From assembly GCF_905404315.1 (NCBI RefSeq), contig NC_066279.1, positions 1,190,501 to 1,254,500 of the forward strand: a stretch of 64,000 nucleotides of DNA. The letters are read 5' to 3'. The notes under the pieces are model-generated. The model was not told where the DNA came from. It worked only from the letters and a program-made list of their open reading frames with translations, and did not search any database. The stretch is from Leptidea sinapis (taxonomy: Eukaryota; Arthropoda; Insecta; Lepidoptera; Pieridae). Positions 21,325 through 30,900 of the stretch are shown piece after piece. The position numbers and the translations under genes are program-made. Position 1 is the stretch's first letter. Each line of letters begins with the position of its first letter.

Positions 21325-21880
21325 TCAGCCTAGTGAAACTCTAAGAAAAGAGCGCTTCACTCGATTCTATGAAACGTGCAGTCATTGATAGATTTTTTTT
21401 TATATAAGAGGGGGGCAAACGGGCAAGAGGCTCACGGGATAGGGAGAGGTGAGGCAACCACCCATGGACATCCACAACAACAGGTGTGTCAAGAAATGCG
21501 TTGCCGGCTTTTAAGGTGGGAGTATGCTTTTTTCTTGAAGGTCCCTAAGTCGTATCTGTTCGGGAAGACCGCTGCCGGTACTTAATTCCACAAAGTGGCT
21601 GTGCGAGGCAAGACATTTCGAACAAAACGCGCGGTTTGATTGACAGATGACGGCTATAATCTTGTAAAAAACGGAGGTAGCCACAATCCACTACGTTTTA
21701 AGCAACTGTTCGCTTTTAAACTAAGTCGGATTATGCTTCGTCACCAATCGCCATACTATAATTATTACTATTTCAAACTTATATAAAATGACTGCACGTT
21801 TCATACTAAACTAATTTTCAATTTTTACTCAGGCATTCCCGCCTCATTACAAAGTATTTACATCCTCTTTGGTCATCGTG
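21325..21880 (+). repeat. Repeat H copy 2, interrupted
   Basis: Left part 21325-21394 (TATGAAACGTGCAGTCATTG), right part from 21638 (GATTGACAGATGACGGCTAT...). The join is broken by a LINE K fragment. Its left part preserves the empty TAA site used by the repeat G MITE at 2705. Confidence 0.75.
21395..21637 (-). pseudogene. LINE K 3' end, minus strand
   Basis: Reverse complement of the LINE K tail at 5544-5880 (GTAGATACGACTTAGGG-type ORF end, then 3' UTR and poly(A) seen as T-rich start). Flanked by a GATT duplication (21391-21394, 21638-21641). Comparison with repeat H at 3027 gives the exact pre-insertion sequence. Confidence 0.8.
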
Positions 21881-22221
21881 ATAATGATGATCTTCACGAT
21901 TAATCAATAGTTTTCATTTATTTTTATTTAAATAAATTATTTTTATGAGTTTTCAAAAAAACTCTTTATAAAATTTATAGGAATAAAAACAATAAGTTGC
22001 GCGTTAAATGTCGCATGCGCTTCGAGTCGAATCGAATCGCATCGACGAAAAAATTCGCCTGTCGAGCAATTCGCGCGGTCGATTCATAAAAACACACCGC
22101 GGCTCGCTACTGGACGTAGTTTCATAGAAAATATATAGGAGGCGTCTTTGCGCGATTCGATTCGACTCGGTTCGGCGAGCCTGGTGCACGCGGACCTTTA
22201 TGTGAGACAGTGAAATAAATT

Positions 22222-22532
22222 ACCAGTGGGAGGCGCCTTTGCACAGGATGCCGGCTAGATTATGGGTAACACAACGGCGCCTATTTCTGCCGCGAATCAG
22301 TAATGTGTAAACATTACTGTGTTTCGGTCTGAAGGGCACCGAAGCTAGTGAAATTACTGGGCAAATGAGACTTAACATCTTATGTCTCAAGGTTACGAGC
22401 GAAATTGTAGTGCCGCTCAGAAGTTTTGGGTTTTTCAAGAATCCTGCGCGGCACCGCATTATAATGTGCATGGAGTATCAATTACCATCAGCTGAACGTG
22501 CTGCTCGTCTCGTCCCTTTTTTCATAAAAAAA
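22222..22532 (+). repeat. Repeat A copy 4
   Basis: Near full-length, from ACCAGTGGGAGGCGCC to TTTTTTCATAAAAAAA, in Homer intron 4. Confidence 0.85.
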
Positions 22533-22566
22533 TACATTTCTATAGATTACATCCAGAACAATTTAA

Positions 22567-22884
22567 TCTTAATATATAGATTTCTTTTGTGCGTCTGTTG
22601 TAACTGAACTCCTCCTAAACGGCTTGAACGATTTTAATGAAACTTTCTGTGTGTCTCTTCAAGTGGATTCGAGAATAGATTAGATTCACAATTGAACTAC
22701 TTCCTAAACGGCTGGAACGATTTTGATGATTTTTTGTGTGTTCCATTGAATTTGTGATTGGTTTAGATTCTCAATTTCGTCCATATAATATAATTCTCCT
22801 GCTCATGTGTATGTTAATGAACTCCAGCTAACGGCTGGACCGATTTTTCAAATTTAAGACGTGTATACAGGACGGGGCCACTAG
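22567..22884 (+). mobile_element. Non-autonomous Helitron (TCTTAATATATA...CTAG)
   Basis: Starts TCTTAATATATAG, contains CCTAAACGGCTTGAACGATT and TCTGTGTGTCTCTTCAAGTG, and ends GGGGCCACTAG. Flanked by A on the left and T on the right, as Helitrons insert between A and T. Same family as 35065-35351 and 58885-59197. Confidence 0.8.
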
Positions 22885-22938
22885 TTTTCATATAAAAAAA
22901 GGCTGGGAGTTTATTTTAATTGACTGTATTGTACGTAC

Positions 22939-23112
22939 TTGTGCGGGCGACACAGCGGGTGCTTCGTCCCCGGCGGGCGCACGCGCAGCTAGCAGCGGAC
23001 TCGCGGTGGCGGAGGCCACGGGCGTGGCCGCTCCAGAACCGTTCGCGGTCTTCTGCGCGCCGCACTGTTGCGTTTGTATCGCTTCCTTCACCTCTTGGAA
23101 CTTCTCGATGAA
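22939..23112 (-). CDS. homer: Homer scaffold, coding exon 4
   Basis: Encodes residues 99-156. FIEKFQEVKEAIQ completes the C-terminal helix of the EVH1 domain (vertebrate Homer has a very similar KFQEFKEA). An Ala/Ser/Pro-rich linker follows (GSGAATPVASATASPLLAAR, APAGDEAPAVSPAQ). Acceptor TTAAATTTCAG|TTC; donor CACAA|GTACGT; phase 0 both ends, 58 codons. The acceptor is remarkable: only 18 intronic bases separate it from the inserted transposon at 23133-25533. Confidence 0.93.
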
Positions 23113-23132
23113 CTGAAATTTAATACAGATTA

Positions 23133-25533
23133 TACAGGGTGTCCCGTAATCAGTGGACCAACGGGATACCCGTGATAGGGGTGGTCATCATCTATCGAAA
23201 ACACCAAATTTTACTGTTCTAGGGCCAGTAGTTCAAAAGATATGATTTTTTAAGCATTATTTTGAAAATTCTACCCTTATCAACACAAAAGTTGAAAAAA
23301 AATATTTTTTATTTTTATTTTGCCCTGTTTCTTAACTTAAGGTGGCTGAGGAAACATGTGTCTTCACAATTAAATCCATTTTTGTGAATAAATATTGCCA
23401 AATTAAAAATTAAAAACCAAAACATGCGCAAATATCAAATAACTAAATTTGCAACGTGATGTTTGAAGCAAGCTAGTGCAAAAAAAATGTATGACAGCCT
23501 TGCGGACCATTATTTAAAAAACATCTGCAGTTCATACTGATTCCAAAAAGGTATAATTAATCATTATTGTGAAACAATAAAAGACAATAATTATTTTAAA
23601 TCAACATTAGATAGCAATTTCTTGGCGGAATTTACAATAAAACAAAAGTAAATAGTTAGAATTTTTTTATTTATTTCTTATAATAAATGTTCGAAATGTC
23701 TTCCTCTTACTCTAAGGCATAGCCGGCATCTTCTTATAAAATTTCTTTTTAAACTTTTTAACGCCCTTTCATTATTTTTGACTTTTTCACTCACCACATT
23801 CAGTTTTTGTCTTAGCTGTCTTTCGTTATCGTTAACGGTTTCATATACGGATTCTTTAAAATATCCCCATAAAAAATAATCCAATGGATTAAGATCAGGT
23901 GATCGAGCTGGCCATGGGATTGTACCTCCTCGTCCAATCCACCTACTTGGGTAAGACTCGTTTAAATATTCCCTCACTTGTCTGCAATAATGAGCGGGTG
24001 CGCCATCATGCTGTAACCACATCCTCTCACATACCTCCTGTGGTACATTTGCTAATAAATTACTTAAGTCATTTCTTAAAAATTGCAAGTACCGAGCACC
24101 ATTAAGCCTCGGTGGGAGCTCAAATGGACCAATAAGTTTACCATCTAAGATTCCAGCCCACAAATTGACTCCAAACTGGTGCTGGAATCTATCTTCTCGT
24201 ACAATACGTGGATTCACAACAGCCCATTCATGTAAATTATGAATGTTAAACACTCCAACTCTTTTAAAACACGATTCATCGCTCCATAATATTGAATTGA
24301 AAAATAGTGGATCTTGTCGGCATCGGCGAAGCATCTCTGCACAAAAATCTATCCTCCGTTGATAATCAGCAGGTAATAGTGCCTGCACTCGTTGAATATG
24401 ATAAGGGTATAAACTGTTTCTTTTTAAAATGCGATGTACTGTTGTTTTTGCTATACCAGTACGTCTTGAAATACGACGAACACTCGTAGAAGGTTCTTCT
24501 GTCACTTCGGCCAGTATTTGAAGTTCATCGACTCTTCTAGGTCTTCCCACGTTGTTTGCAGCTCCGGGAATTCTGCCTTCTAAATACGCGTTATTTACAC
24601 GGAGAAAAATTCGATGATCCGGATAGCGGTCGCGATTAGGATAGCGCTCACGATACGTACGGGCTGCTTGCCGAGCGTTTGCATTACACAGACCGTAAAT
24701 AAAATACATCTCAGCATATTCACGAGGAGTATAGGTATTAGGCATTTTATAAAATCCGGGCAAACAGTATCCAAATCACAAAGACAAACAAGGTCCAATT
24801 CAAGCGTCAGTCACCAAAAAAAAGAGTCGTAATGGTAGCGAAGTAAAAAACACGTGTGCAGCTACGAGCTATGAGCAAGTCTCTGATGAAACTAAGAATA
24901 ATTTGAAAAATTAGGGTGTGGGGATCATAGGCGTCGGCCAATAGGACCCCGTAAACGAAAAAGGTACCTGAGCGAGAAAGAGATAGCATATTGTGTTATC
25001 TCTCTCTCGATAACAAAATAATTCTCAGAATAGATAGCGCTTAAATGTTTCTCGCAATTGGAGTCTAAAATTGGTTATTAAGTTATTTTTTTTGTAAAAT
25101 GTAATATTGTTATACCTTTTTGGAATCAGTATGAACTGCAGATGTTTTTTAAATAATGGTCCGCAAGGCTGTCATACATTTTTTTTGCACTAGCTTGCTT
25201 CAAACATCACGTTGCAAATTTAGTTATTTGATATTTGCGCATGTTTTGGTTTTTAATTTTTAATTTGGCAATATTTATTCACAAAAATGGATTTAATTGT
25301 GAAGACACATGTTTCCTCAGCCACCTTAAGTTAAGAAACAGGGCAAAATAAAAATAAAAAATATTTTTTTTCAACTTTTGTGTTGATAAGGGTAGAATTT
25401 TCAAAATAATGCTTAAAAAATCATATCTTTTGAACTACTGGCCCTAGAACAGTAAAATTTGGTGTTTTCGAGAGATGATGACCACCCCTATCACGGGTAT
25501 CCCGTTGGTCCACTGATTACGGGACACCCTGTA
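23133..25533 (-). mobile_element. Intact DD41D mariner-type transposon
   Basis: A 2401-bp element bounded by TA duplications (23131-23132, 25534-25535). Terminal inverted repeats run 23133-23556 and 25110-25533 (424 bp each) and start TACAGGGTGTCCCGTAATCA. Reading both arms I found one mismatch (CTATCG versus CTCTCG). It carries a full-length uninterrupted transposase gene on the minus strand. Intact ORF plus near-identical arms mean very recent insertion and possible activity. It sits in Homer intron 3, beside the exon 4 acceptor. Confidence 0.95.
23678..24763 (-). CDS. Tc1/mariner-superfamily transposase, DD41D
   Basis: A 361-residue transposase, the usual length for the superfamily. Residues ~12-60 form an N-terminal HTH of the DUF4817 type (EYAEMYFIYGLCNANARQAA). 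Residues ~75-115 form a second HTH with the GRPRR linker (VGRPRRVDE, ISRRTGIAKTTVHRILKRN). The DDE/D core follows: ILWSDESCF (first Asp), WLQHDGAPAHY (second Asp) and WPARSPDLNPLDYFLWG (third Asp). Forty-one residues separate the second and third Asp, giving DD41D. The enzyme would bind the inverted repeats and cut and paste the element at TA. A second Met 6 codons in (MPNTYT) is an alternative start. No stop or frameshift is seen. Confidence 0.95.
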   Translation of the reverse strand: MPGFYKMPNTYTPREYAEMYFIYGLCNANARQAARTYRERYPNRDRYPDHRIFLRVNNAYLEGRIPGAANNVGRPRRVDELQILAEVTEEPSTSVRRISRRTGIAKTTVHRILKRNSLYPYHIQRVQALLPADYQRRIDFCAEMLRRCRQDPLFFNSILWSDESCFKRVGVFNIHNLHEWAVVNPRIVREDRFQHQFGVNLWAGILDGKLIGPFELPPRLNGARYLQFLRNDLSNLLANVPQEVCERMWLQHDGAPAHYCRQVREYLNESYPSRWIGRGGTIPWPARSPDLNPLDYFLWGYFKESVYETVNDNERQLRQKLNVVSEKVKNNERALKSLKRNFIRRCRLCLRVRGRHFEHLL

Positions 25534-25589
25534 TAGTTATAAGCTAAGTAATAAGCATTAGTAGTATTTCCATATATAAAAAATTTGTT

Positions 25590-25861
25590 TAGATTTGCAA
25601 GAGCGACATCTCAAGTCAATTTCCTAATATGCAAATATTTGGGTTGAGCAGGTTATCAACTGTAAAGAAGATCCTGTAGATCCTTAGGGTTGAACACAAC
25701 ATACAAGAATTTATGACGATACGTCACTAGAACGGTTAGTTCAGTAGAACTCACACGGAACGCCAGAGGTTATGGGTTCGAGTCCCACATCGCTCATAAA
25801 ATTTTGTTTTCAAATTTTATTGTGTATTAATCCTAGAAAATCACTAAAAACATAACAAATT
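25590..25861 (+). repeat. tRNA-like SINE I with leader block
   Basis: Leader (GAGCGACATCTCAAGTCAAT ... AATTTATGACGATACGTC) followed by a tRNA-like head (CGGTTAGTTCAGTAGAACTC, B box GGTTCGAGTCC) and the tail TCATAAAATTTTGTTTTCAA. The anticodon arm is degenerate, so it is not a working tRNA. Confidence 0.7.
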
Positions 25862-25988
25862 CCTTATTAGTATAATTATGAAGCAATAATGCTTATGAAT
25901 TTATTTAATCACGCACATTTCCCCCAATTTTGTAATATCATCAGTAACCGTTTATTCAGCATTTTGTTTAGCACTATCAGTTTCTCAC

Positions 25989-26120
25989 CTTTCCTAATTC
26001 AGCTTCCGACGCGAACCCTAGTCCATAGACAGTGTTGGCCCGCACATCGCTCCACTGTCCAAATTTCTGCGAAGTCTTCGTAAACGTCATGTTGGCTGTT
26101 ATAGTGCTGTTGATCACCGC
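25989..26120 (-). CDS. homer: Homer scaffold, coding exon 3
   Basis: Encodes residues 55-98, the middle and end of the EVH1 domain: [44 protein letters not shown]. Phe74, Trp77 and Phe90, which fall at the same numbers as in vertebrate Homer1, are kept; in vertebrates this face binds PPxxF motifs of mGluR, IP3 receptor and Shank. Acceptor GTCCGTAG|GCG; donor GGAAAG|GTGAGA; phase 0 both ends. Confidence 0.97.
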
Positions 26121-26298
26121 CTACGGACAAAAACATGGTGAGATTATGATGAAAGAAATGGGGGAAGAACAGGAGTTTGCGATAAGCAAGAAACTGTAAG
26201 CAAAGTCCCATCATAACTCAACCAAGACTTAATAAGGAACAGGTTTTAAATTTAACGATTATTAATGGAAATTAAAATCGCGTTGTACTACTGTTTCT

Positions 26299-26602
26299 AC
26301 CAGTGTGAGGCTCCTTTGCACAGGAGGCCGGCTAATTTATGGGTACCACAACGGCACCTATTTCTGCCGTGAAGCAGAAATGTGCAAACATAACTGTGTT
26401 TCGGTCTGAAAGGCGCCGTAGCTAGTGAAGTTACTGGGCAAATGAGACTTAACATATTATGTCTCAAGGTGACGAGCACAATTATAGTGCCGCTCAGAAT
26501 TTTTCAAGAATCCTGAGCGACACTGCATTGTAATGGGCAAGGCGTTTCAAGTACCATCAGATGAACGTCCTGCTCGTCTCGTCCCTTACTTTCATAAAAA
26601 AG
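26299..26602 (+). repeat. Repeat A copy 5
   Basis: ACCAGTGTGAGGCTCCTTTG to TTTCATAAAAAAG; small internal deletion near 26500. Confidence 0.85.
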
Positions 26603-27515
26603 ACCTATTGAAACTCTATATGTCTTTGAAATTCTGATCAACAACCTTTGTGTGTTACGCTTGATAGGGTTAAGTTGGCTGGAGTCGACTAAGGGATCGC
26701 GATTAGTGTCGGTGGAATTGGCAATAGAGGTGAGACAAATAGAATAGAATTGAAGCATATTTTTATATACCACAGAGAGCGACGATAACATAACATATTG
26801 AAACAATACTTGATGAAGCTACATCAGTTTGTAAAAGGGCTTTGACATGGGGAGAAGAACTGATAAGAAACTTCTTATAAAATAAAAATTAAATAATTTG
26901 AAATGATTTTTACTTAAACAAACTCAGATGTTTAATCTCTAATAAAGTATTTTCATGTATATTGATATCTCCGCATACAGTAAAATAATTTTGTGATCTA
27001 CTGAGTTTACATAGAGTTTCGTGCATATATATTTTTTTTAATAAATTTCTCATATATTCAATGCATCCAATCCATGTAACAGGGCTAAAGGCTCCTTCAT
27101 AAATCTTGGTATTAAATTCTACAATAAAATGCCAGACAGAATATTAGGTCTTACTGAAATACAAATATAAGAAATATATTAAAGATTCTTTGAGAAAAAG
27201 GCTAACAGCAAAAAAAAAGGCATATAACAGATTATAAAGAAGAAAATAATGCATGGTTCTTGTTTGGTTCTGCGTAAAATTGTACAGTATTTATCTATTT
27301 TCAGTAGCTTAAGCAATTTTGTTATGATATTATGATTTAAAAGATTGGCCGGGAGTTTCTTTTCAGTTCTCTTCCCCTCCTTTACAAACTAATGTACAAG
27401 CTACATGACGTTTACAAAGTGTTGTTTCAATATGGCATGTTATTATCACTCCCTGTAGTAAAAAATATTTCAATTTATTCCTTTATCTACAGCCATGCTT
27501 TAAATACTCTATTAA
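26603..27515. other. No gene seen
   Basis: Homer intron 2 sequence without recognised repeat or exon. Confidence 0.5.
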
Positions 27516-27519
27516 ATAT

Positions 27520-27602
27520 TCTGAAACAGTTAGCTTATAGCCAACATTAAAACACCGAATGTCGTAATAACTATTACATCATCCAAACGAGTGTTGTAAT
27601 GT
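27520..27602. repeat. Left inverted repeat and hairpin of tyrosine-recombinase element
   Basis: 27520-27554 (TCTGAAACAGTTAGCTTATA then GCCAACATTAAAACA) is an imperfect inverted copy of 30502-30536, about 28 of 33 positions by eye. It overlaps a hairpin, 27544-27602, with arms ACATTAAAACACCGAATGTC and ACATTACAACACTCGTTTGG. A related hairpin is at the right side (30566-30658). Together they bracket the recombinase gene. Confidence 0.6.
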
Positions 27603-27813
27603 TGTACTGAATTTCATAACAACACTCACTGACACACTAACACACTGTTTTTTTTTTCGATCCCTTCATGCGCAAAGAGTTTCAATAGACAGCCACATTC
27701 GTTTACGCGCGTTCCACGCTACCAGAACGTCGCGCGCCGTAAAAAAAAAAAAAGTAGGTTATTTAAATCCCCGCCATTTTACTTCGACATTTTTATTGTT
27801 TTATGTACAAAAA

Positions 27814-28733
27814 ATGAGCGATTCAAGTTTTGACGCTGCAAAGGACATTTACAACAAACTATTACCAGAAAAATCAAGAAAGCGTTATGAAAAAGCGTAT
27901 CAAGATTTTATCAATTGAAAAATATCAAAGGGTAGTCAATCATTTTCTGAAGAAGTACTTTTAGTTTAATTTCAAGACTTATCAGAGAAATTAAAATCAT
28001 CATCCCTATGGACCTTCTACTCAATGCTCAAAAGTACGCTGAGTATTAATCACAACGTGAATATCTCAAAATATCCCAAATTAATTGCCTTGTTAAAACG
28101 TAAAGGAGAAGGCTATAACAGGGAAGAAATCGAAAACGTTTTCACCTGATGAAATAAAAAGGTTTTTAAGCCAAGCGCCTGATCAACTATACTTAGCGAT
28201 AAAGGTACGTTAGTTACTTACTTAATTATAATGTTATTTTTCTTGTGATATGATAAATAAATAACAATATTATTCTTTCAGATTGCGCTAATATTCGGAA
28301 CCATGGGCGCATGCCGCCGTCAAGAATTATACGCTTTATTGTATACCGATTTACAGATAAATGAAACTGTAATTGTGGCCCAATGTCAATAATACAAAAA
28401 CCAAAACAAACCGCACATTTACTAATACGGGCAAATATTTAGAAATTTGTAATTGCATTGCGTCCGGATCCATGCAGCAATCCGAGTTTTTTTTTTCAAT
28501 ACAGATCTGGAATATGTATATCACAAAGGATGGGCATAAACACATTTAGCAGTTTGGGTAAAACAATTGCTAACTATTTAAAACTTCATAATCCTGAGTT
28601 GTATACAGGACATTGCTTTCGCAGAACTTCTGCCACATTATTAGTAGATGCCGGAGGAGACATGACAAGCTTAAAACGGCACGGCAGATGGAAGTCTACA
28701 TTTGTTGCTGAGGGCTACATTAATCTTTATCAT
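27814..28733 (+). pseudogene. Tyrosine recombinase (Crypton-like), decayed
   Basis: Exon 1 (27814-28204) starts MSDSSFDAAKDIYNKLLPEK and carries an N-terminal SAM-like/core-binding region. It has in-frame stops (Trp to TGA, Tyr to TAA) and a frameshift near 28115. A 77-bp intron with intact sites (GATAAAG|GTACGT, TTCTTTCAG|ATT; 28205-28281) leads to the catalytic domain. Its signature residues are all visible: Arg in GACRRQEL-like GACRRQELY, HCFRR (HxxR), HGRWKS and the nucleophile in AEGYI. Another frameshift lies in the T10 run near 28490. Resembles insect Crypton-type recombinases, which cut and rejoin DNA by a 3'-phosphotyrosine intermediate. The protein is interrupted after the catalytic Tyr by a LINE. 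Confidence 0.8.
28205..28281 (+). other. Intron of tyrosine recombinase
   Basis: Canonical GTACGT donor and TATTCTTTCAG acceptor still joining the frame around an Ile/Val-rich helix (YLAIK|IALIFGTMG). Confidence 0.75.
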
Positions 28734-28744
28734 CTTACTTACAT

Positions 28745-28973
28745 TAATCTTATCTTATTGCCAGTCGTTCTATACCAGTTACTTGTGGAAAAACTATACA
28801 AAACGAGCTTACCATACGCTACGTGTGCAGTACAATAGCGCTTTTAGAGCAATGCTTAAACTACCGTGGCGCTGTAGCGCGTCGGGCATGTTTGCGGAGA
28901 ATAGGGTTGACGATTTCTATGCCGTGTTAAGAAAAAGAGCCGCTTCCTTTATGGACCGCATTAGAAAATGCTG
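28745..28973 (+). pseudogene. LINE ORF2 fragment inside recombinase element
   Basis: Encodes FYTSYLWKNYTKRAYHTLRV, QYNSAFRAMLKLPWRCSASG and MFAENRVDDFYAVLRKRAAS, a conserved post-RT block of lepidopteran LINEs. Its sequence stops at the TA where a Tigger element is inserted; the AT-rich sequence after 29821 is probably its 3' UTR. Confidence 0.75.
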
Positions 28974-28975
28974 TA

Positions 28976-29820
28976 CAGTGGAGCGTCAATTATCCGAACG
29001 TCGCTCAACCGAACGACCGCTTATCCGAACAGTAGTAAGTTACTACTAGTAACGCGCGGATCAACGCTCCCCCCCTCCCCTCGAGCGCCTTGCACGCCTC
29101 GCGGGCGCCATACTCGCGCCTACCACGCTTCAGTTGTTTTCGCGCGCTTGTCTTGAAACAAACTTAAAAAAAGTTGAAAAAAGTTTTGGGTATAGGGGAA
29201 GATCCTCAAAATGGATGTGTAAATGAGAAACAGAAAGAAATGATAGATATGCTAAAAAATCTCGATTGCCACGAATGTGATGAAGAACAGCTTCAAGAAT
29301 GGATGGATATCGACAATGAAGATCCCGGGTACCAAATTATGCAAGATAGTGAAATTTTAGACCTAATGACCAATAAGGCTGACGCCACCGCTAGCACCAC
29401 ATCAACTACAAGTTCTGATAATGAAGATGAAAACATAGTTAGTGCGTCTGAAGCGTTTCCTTGCTTAGATATTGCTTTGCGCTTTGAAACACAGGCCGAG
29501 AGCGACCAGTATCAAATATCTGTTCTCAAAAAAGTACGTGATCTAGCCGCTCGTAAGCGGGTAGGCTTGCTTTGGTAGACGAAGATTCAAGATTTTTTAA
29601 GCGTTAATTGTAATTAGTAAAGACAAGTTTTACTACAAGATTGTCTGCACTTTTTTTTTGCTTATTTCCTATTTGTTATAAAAGATATAATGTAAAATGT
29701 AATATGGTTTTCATTTACAGTATGTACGTAAATATGTATGGCTGAATCAATATACAATAGGTAGTTCGATTATCCGAACACCCACGTCCCCCAATTAGTC
29801 GGATAATCGACGCTCTACTG
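28976..29820 (+). mobile_element. Tigger (pogo) element, internally deleted
   Basis: An 845-bp element bounded by TA (28974-28975, 29821-29822) with inverted ends CAGTGGAGCGTCAATTATCC and CAGTAGAGCGTCGATTATCC (right end, reverse complement). These are typical of Tigger/jerky-like elements. Only the C-terminus of its transposase is left (29174-29578). Confidence 0.85.
29174..29578 (+). pseudogene. Tigger transposase C-terminus
   Basis: Reads EEQLQEWMDIDNEDPGYQIM, then an acidic Ser/Thr stretch, then SEAFPCLDIALRF...QISVLKKVRDLAARKR. This D-E-L-Q-x-W ... EAF..L..AL ... LLKxxRDLAAxKR layout is the usual end of Tigger/jerky transposases after the DDE domain. The DNA-binding and catalytic parts are deleted. 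It does not overlap the CENP-B-type ORF at 13660-14100, which is an N-terminal half of the same class of protein but a separate element. Confidence 0.75.
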
Positions 29821-30186
29821 TAATTATATATTATATATTATTATAATTATTTTAATTATTATAAAATTATTATAATAATTATATATTAGTAATTTAATAA
29901 TTAATTCTGTGTATGACTGTTGTAAATATGATATCTGTGACCTGTGACAATTTATATATATTATATATTTGACATAATATATATATATATTTTTAATAAT
30001 GTAAGAACTGAAATTAAATTAAACATCATTGAATTGTATTAGACTATATCAATTTTATAATTTTTATTTCTATGATAAAATTATATTCTTTTTTAATTGT
30101 AATTATGACATAATATATTAACTTTTCTTTTTTATCTGTAATTTAATTAAAATCAAAGTAAAATGTAATTTAAGTTAAGATTGTTT

Positions 30187-30422
30187 GTAGATTTATGGGT
30201 AAAAGGCCTGAAATAAATGATTTATTATTATTAATGGACTCTATAGCCAACAAAATCCACGTGTCGAATGTAATCTCGAATTCCATAGAAAATAAAAATA
30301 GTGAAGTGATAAATATAAATATTCTGCCGTGTACATCGGGATCGGGACCTTCCAACATTAAAGAACATAATATACCAGTGAATTTTATTAATTGCACTAT
30401 ACAAAATGTAAATTACTACTAA
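30187..30422 (+). pseudogene. Probable C-terminus of the tyrosine recombinase
   Basis: Open frame ending KEHNIPVNFINCTIQNVNYY and a stop. Insect recombinases of this type often end in an Asn-rich NCT-like tail, and this piece lies between the LINE and the right inverted repeat. I infer that it is the displaced C-terminus; sequence identity alone is weak. Confidence 0.4.
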
Positions 30423-30501
30423 AATAAATATTTTTTTCATTAATACTTAGTTCATTTGTATATAATCAGTAATGGATGATATTAGGTTATCACTAGGAGG
30501 C

Positions 30502-30658
30502 TGTTTTAATGTCAGCAGTAAGCTAATTGTTTCAGATTCATCTTATGGGTGTAGATAAAGTCTTGTATGCAACTATTGATAATTAGGTATCAAAACACTC
30601 ATGTGATACTATTATCACATTCGTGTTTTAATACCCCTTATTACACAACAGTTGCATA
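30502..30658. repeat. Right inverted repeat and hairpin of tyrosine-recombinase element
   Basis: 30502-30536 is the inverted partner of 27520-27554. It is followed by a hairpin with ~42-nt arms (TATGCAACTATTGATAATTA ... and ... AGTTGCATA) whose inner part is GTATCAAAACACTCATGTG and CACATTCGTGTTTTAATAC. The central palindrome resembles a recombinase-type paired binding site. Confidence 0.6.
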
Positions 30659-30900
30659 AATAACTATTAACGGATGTAGAGCGGAATTAAAGCAGGGGCG
30701 TGCATTCCATATATGCCCTTAGGCATTGCCTTTCTCGTTATGAAAGTATTAAATAAATAAATACAGTTACTCAATAGCTATATAATAAAAATAAAATATT
30801 AAATAATAAAGTTGATTAAGCTTGATTTCGTTCCGTTATTCTTTAAAGAAACTACTATTGAACACCGACTCATTCAATATTTCCTTACGCTAGATACTAA

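Noticed and set aside
22000..22195. Possible CpG-rich promoter or exon (CGATTCGATTCG repeats)
   Set aside because: Simple-sequence-like GATTCG blocks with no open frame or splice sites; probably an old repeat or local expansion.
22220..22471. Recurring ORF containing GRNRRRCGTHNLAG
   Set aside because: It is the antisense reading of repeat A. It appears in many copies only because the repeat is dispersed, and frames are not conserved.
22888..23111. Small plus-strand and minus-strand ORFs in a GC-rich block
   Set aside because: The GC-rich block is Homer exon 4 on the minus strand; the plus-strand frame is a shadow and the minus ORF reads past the donor into intron.
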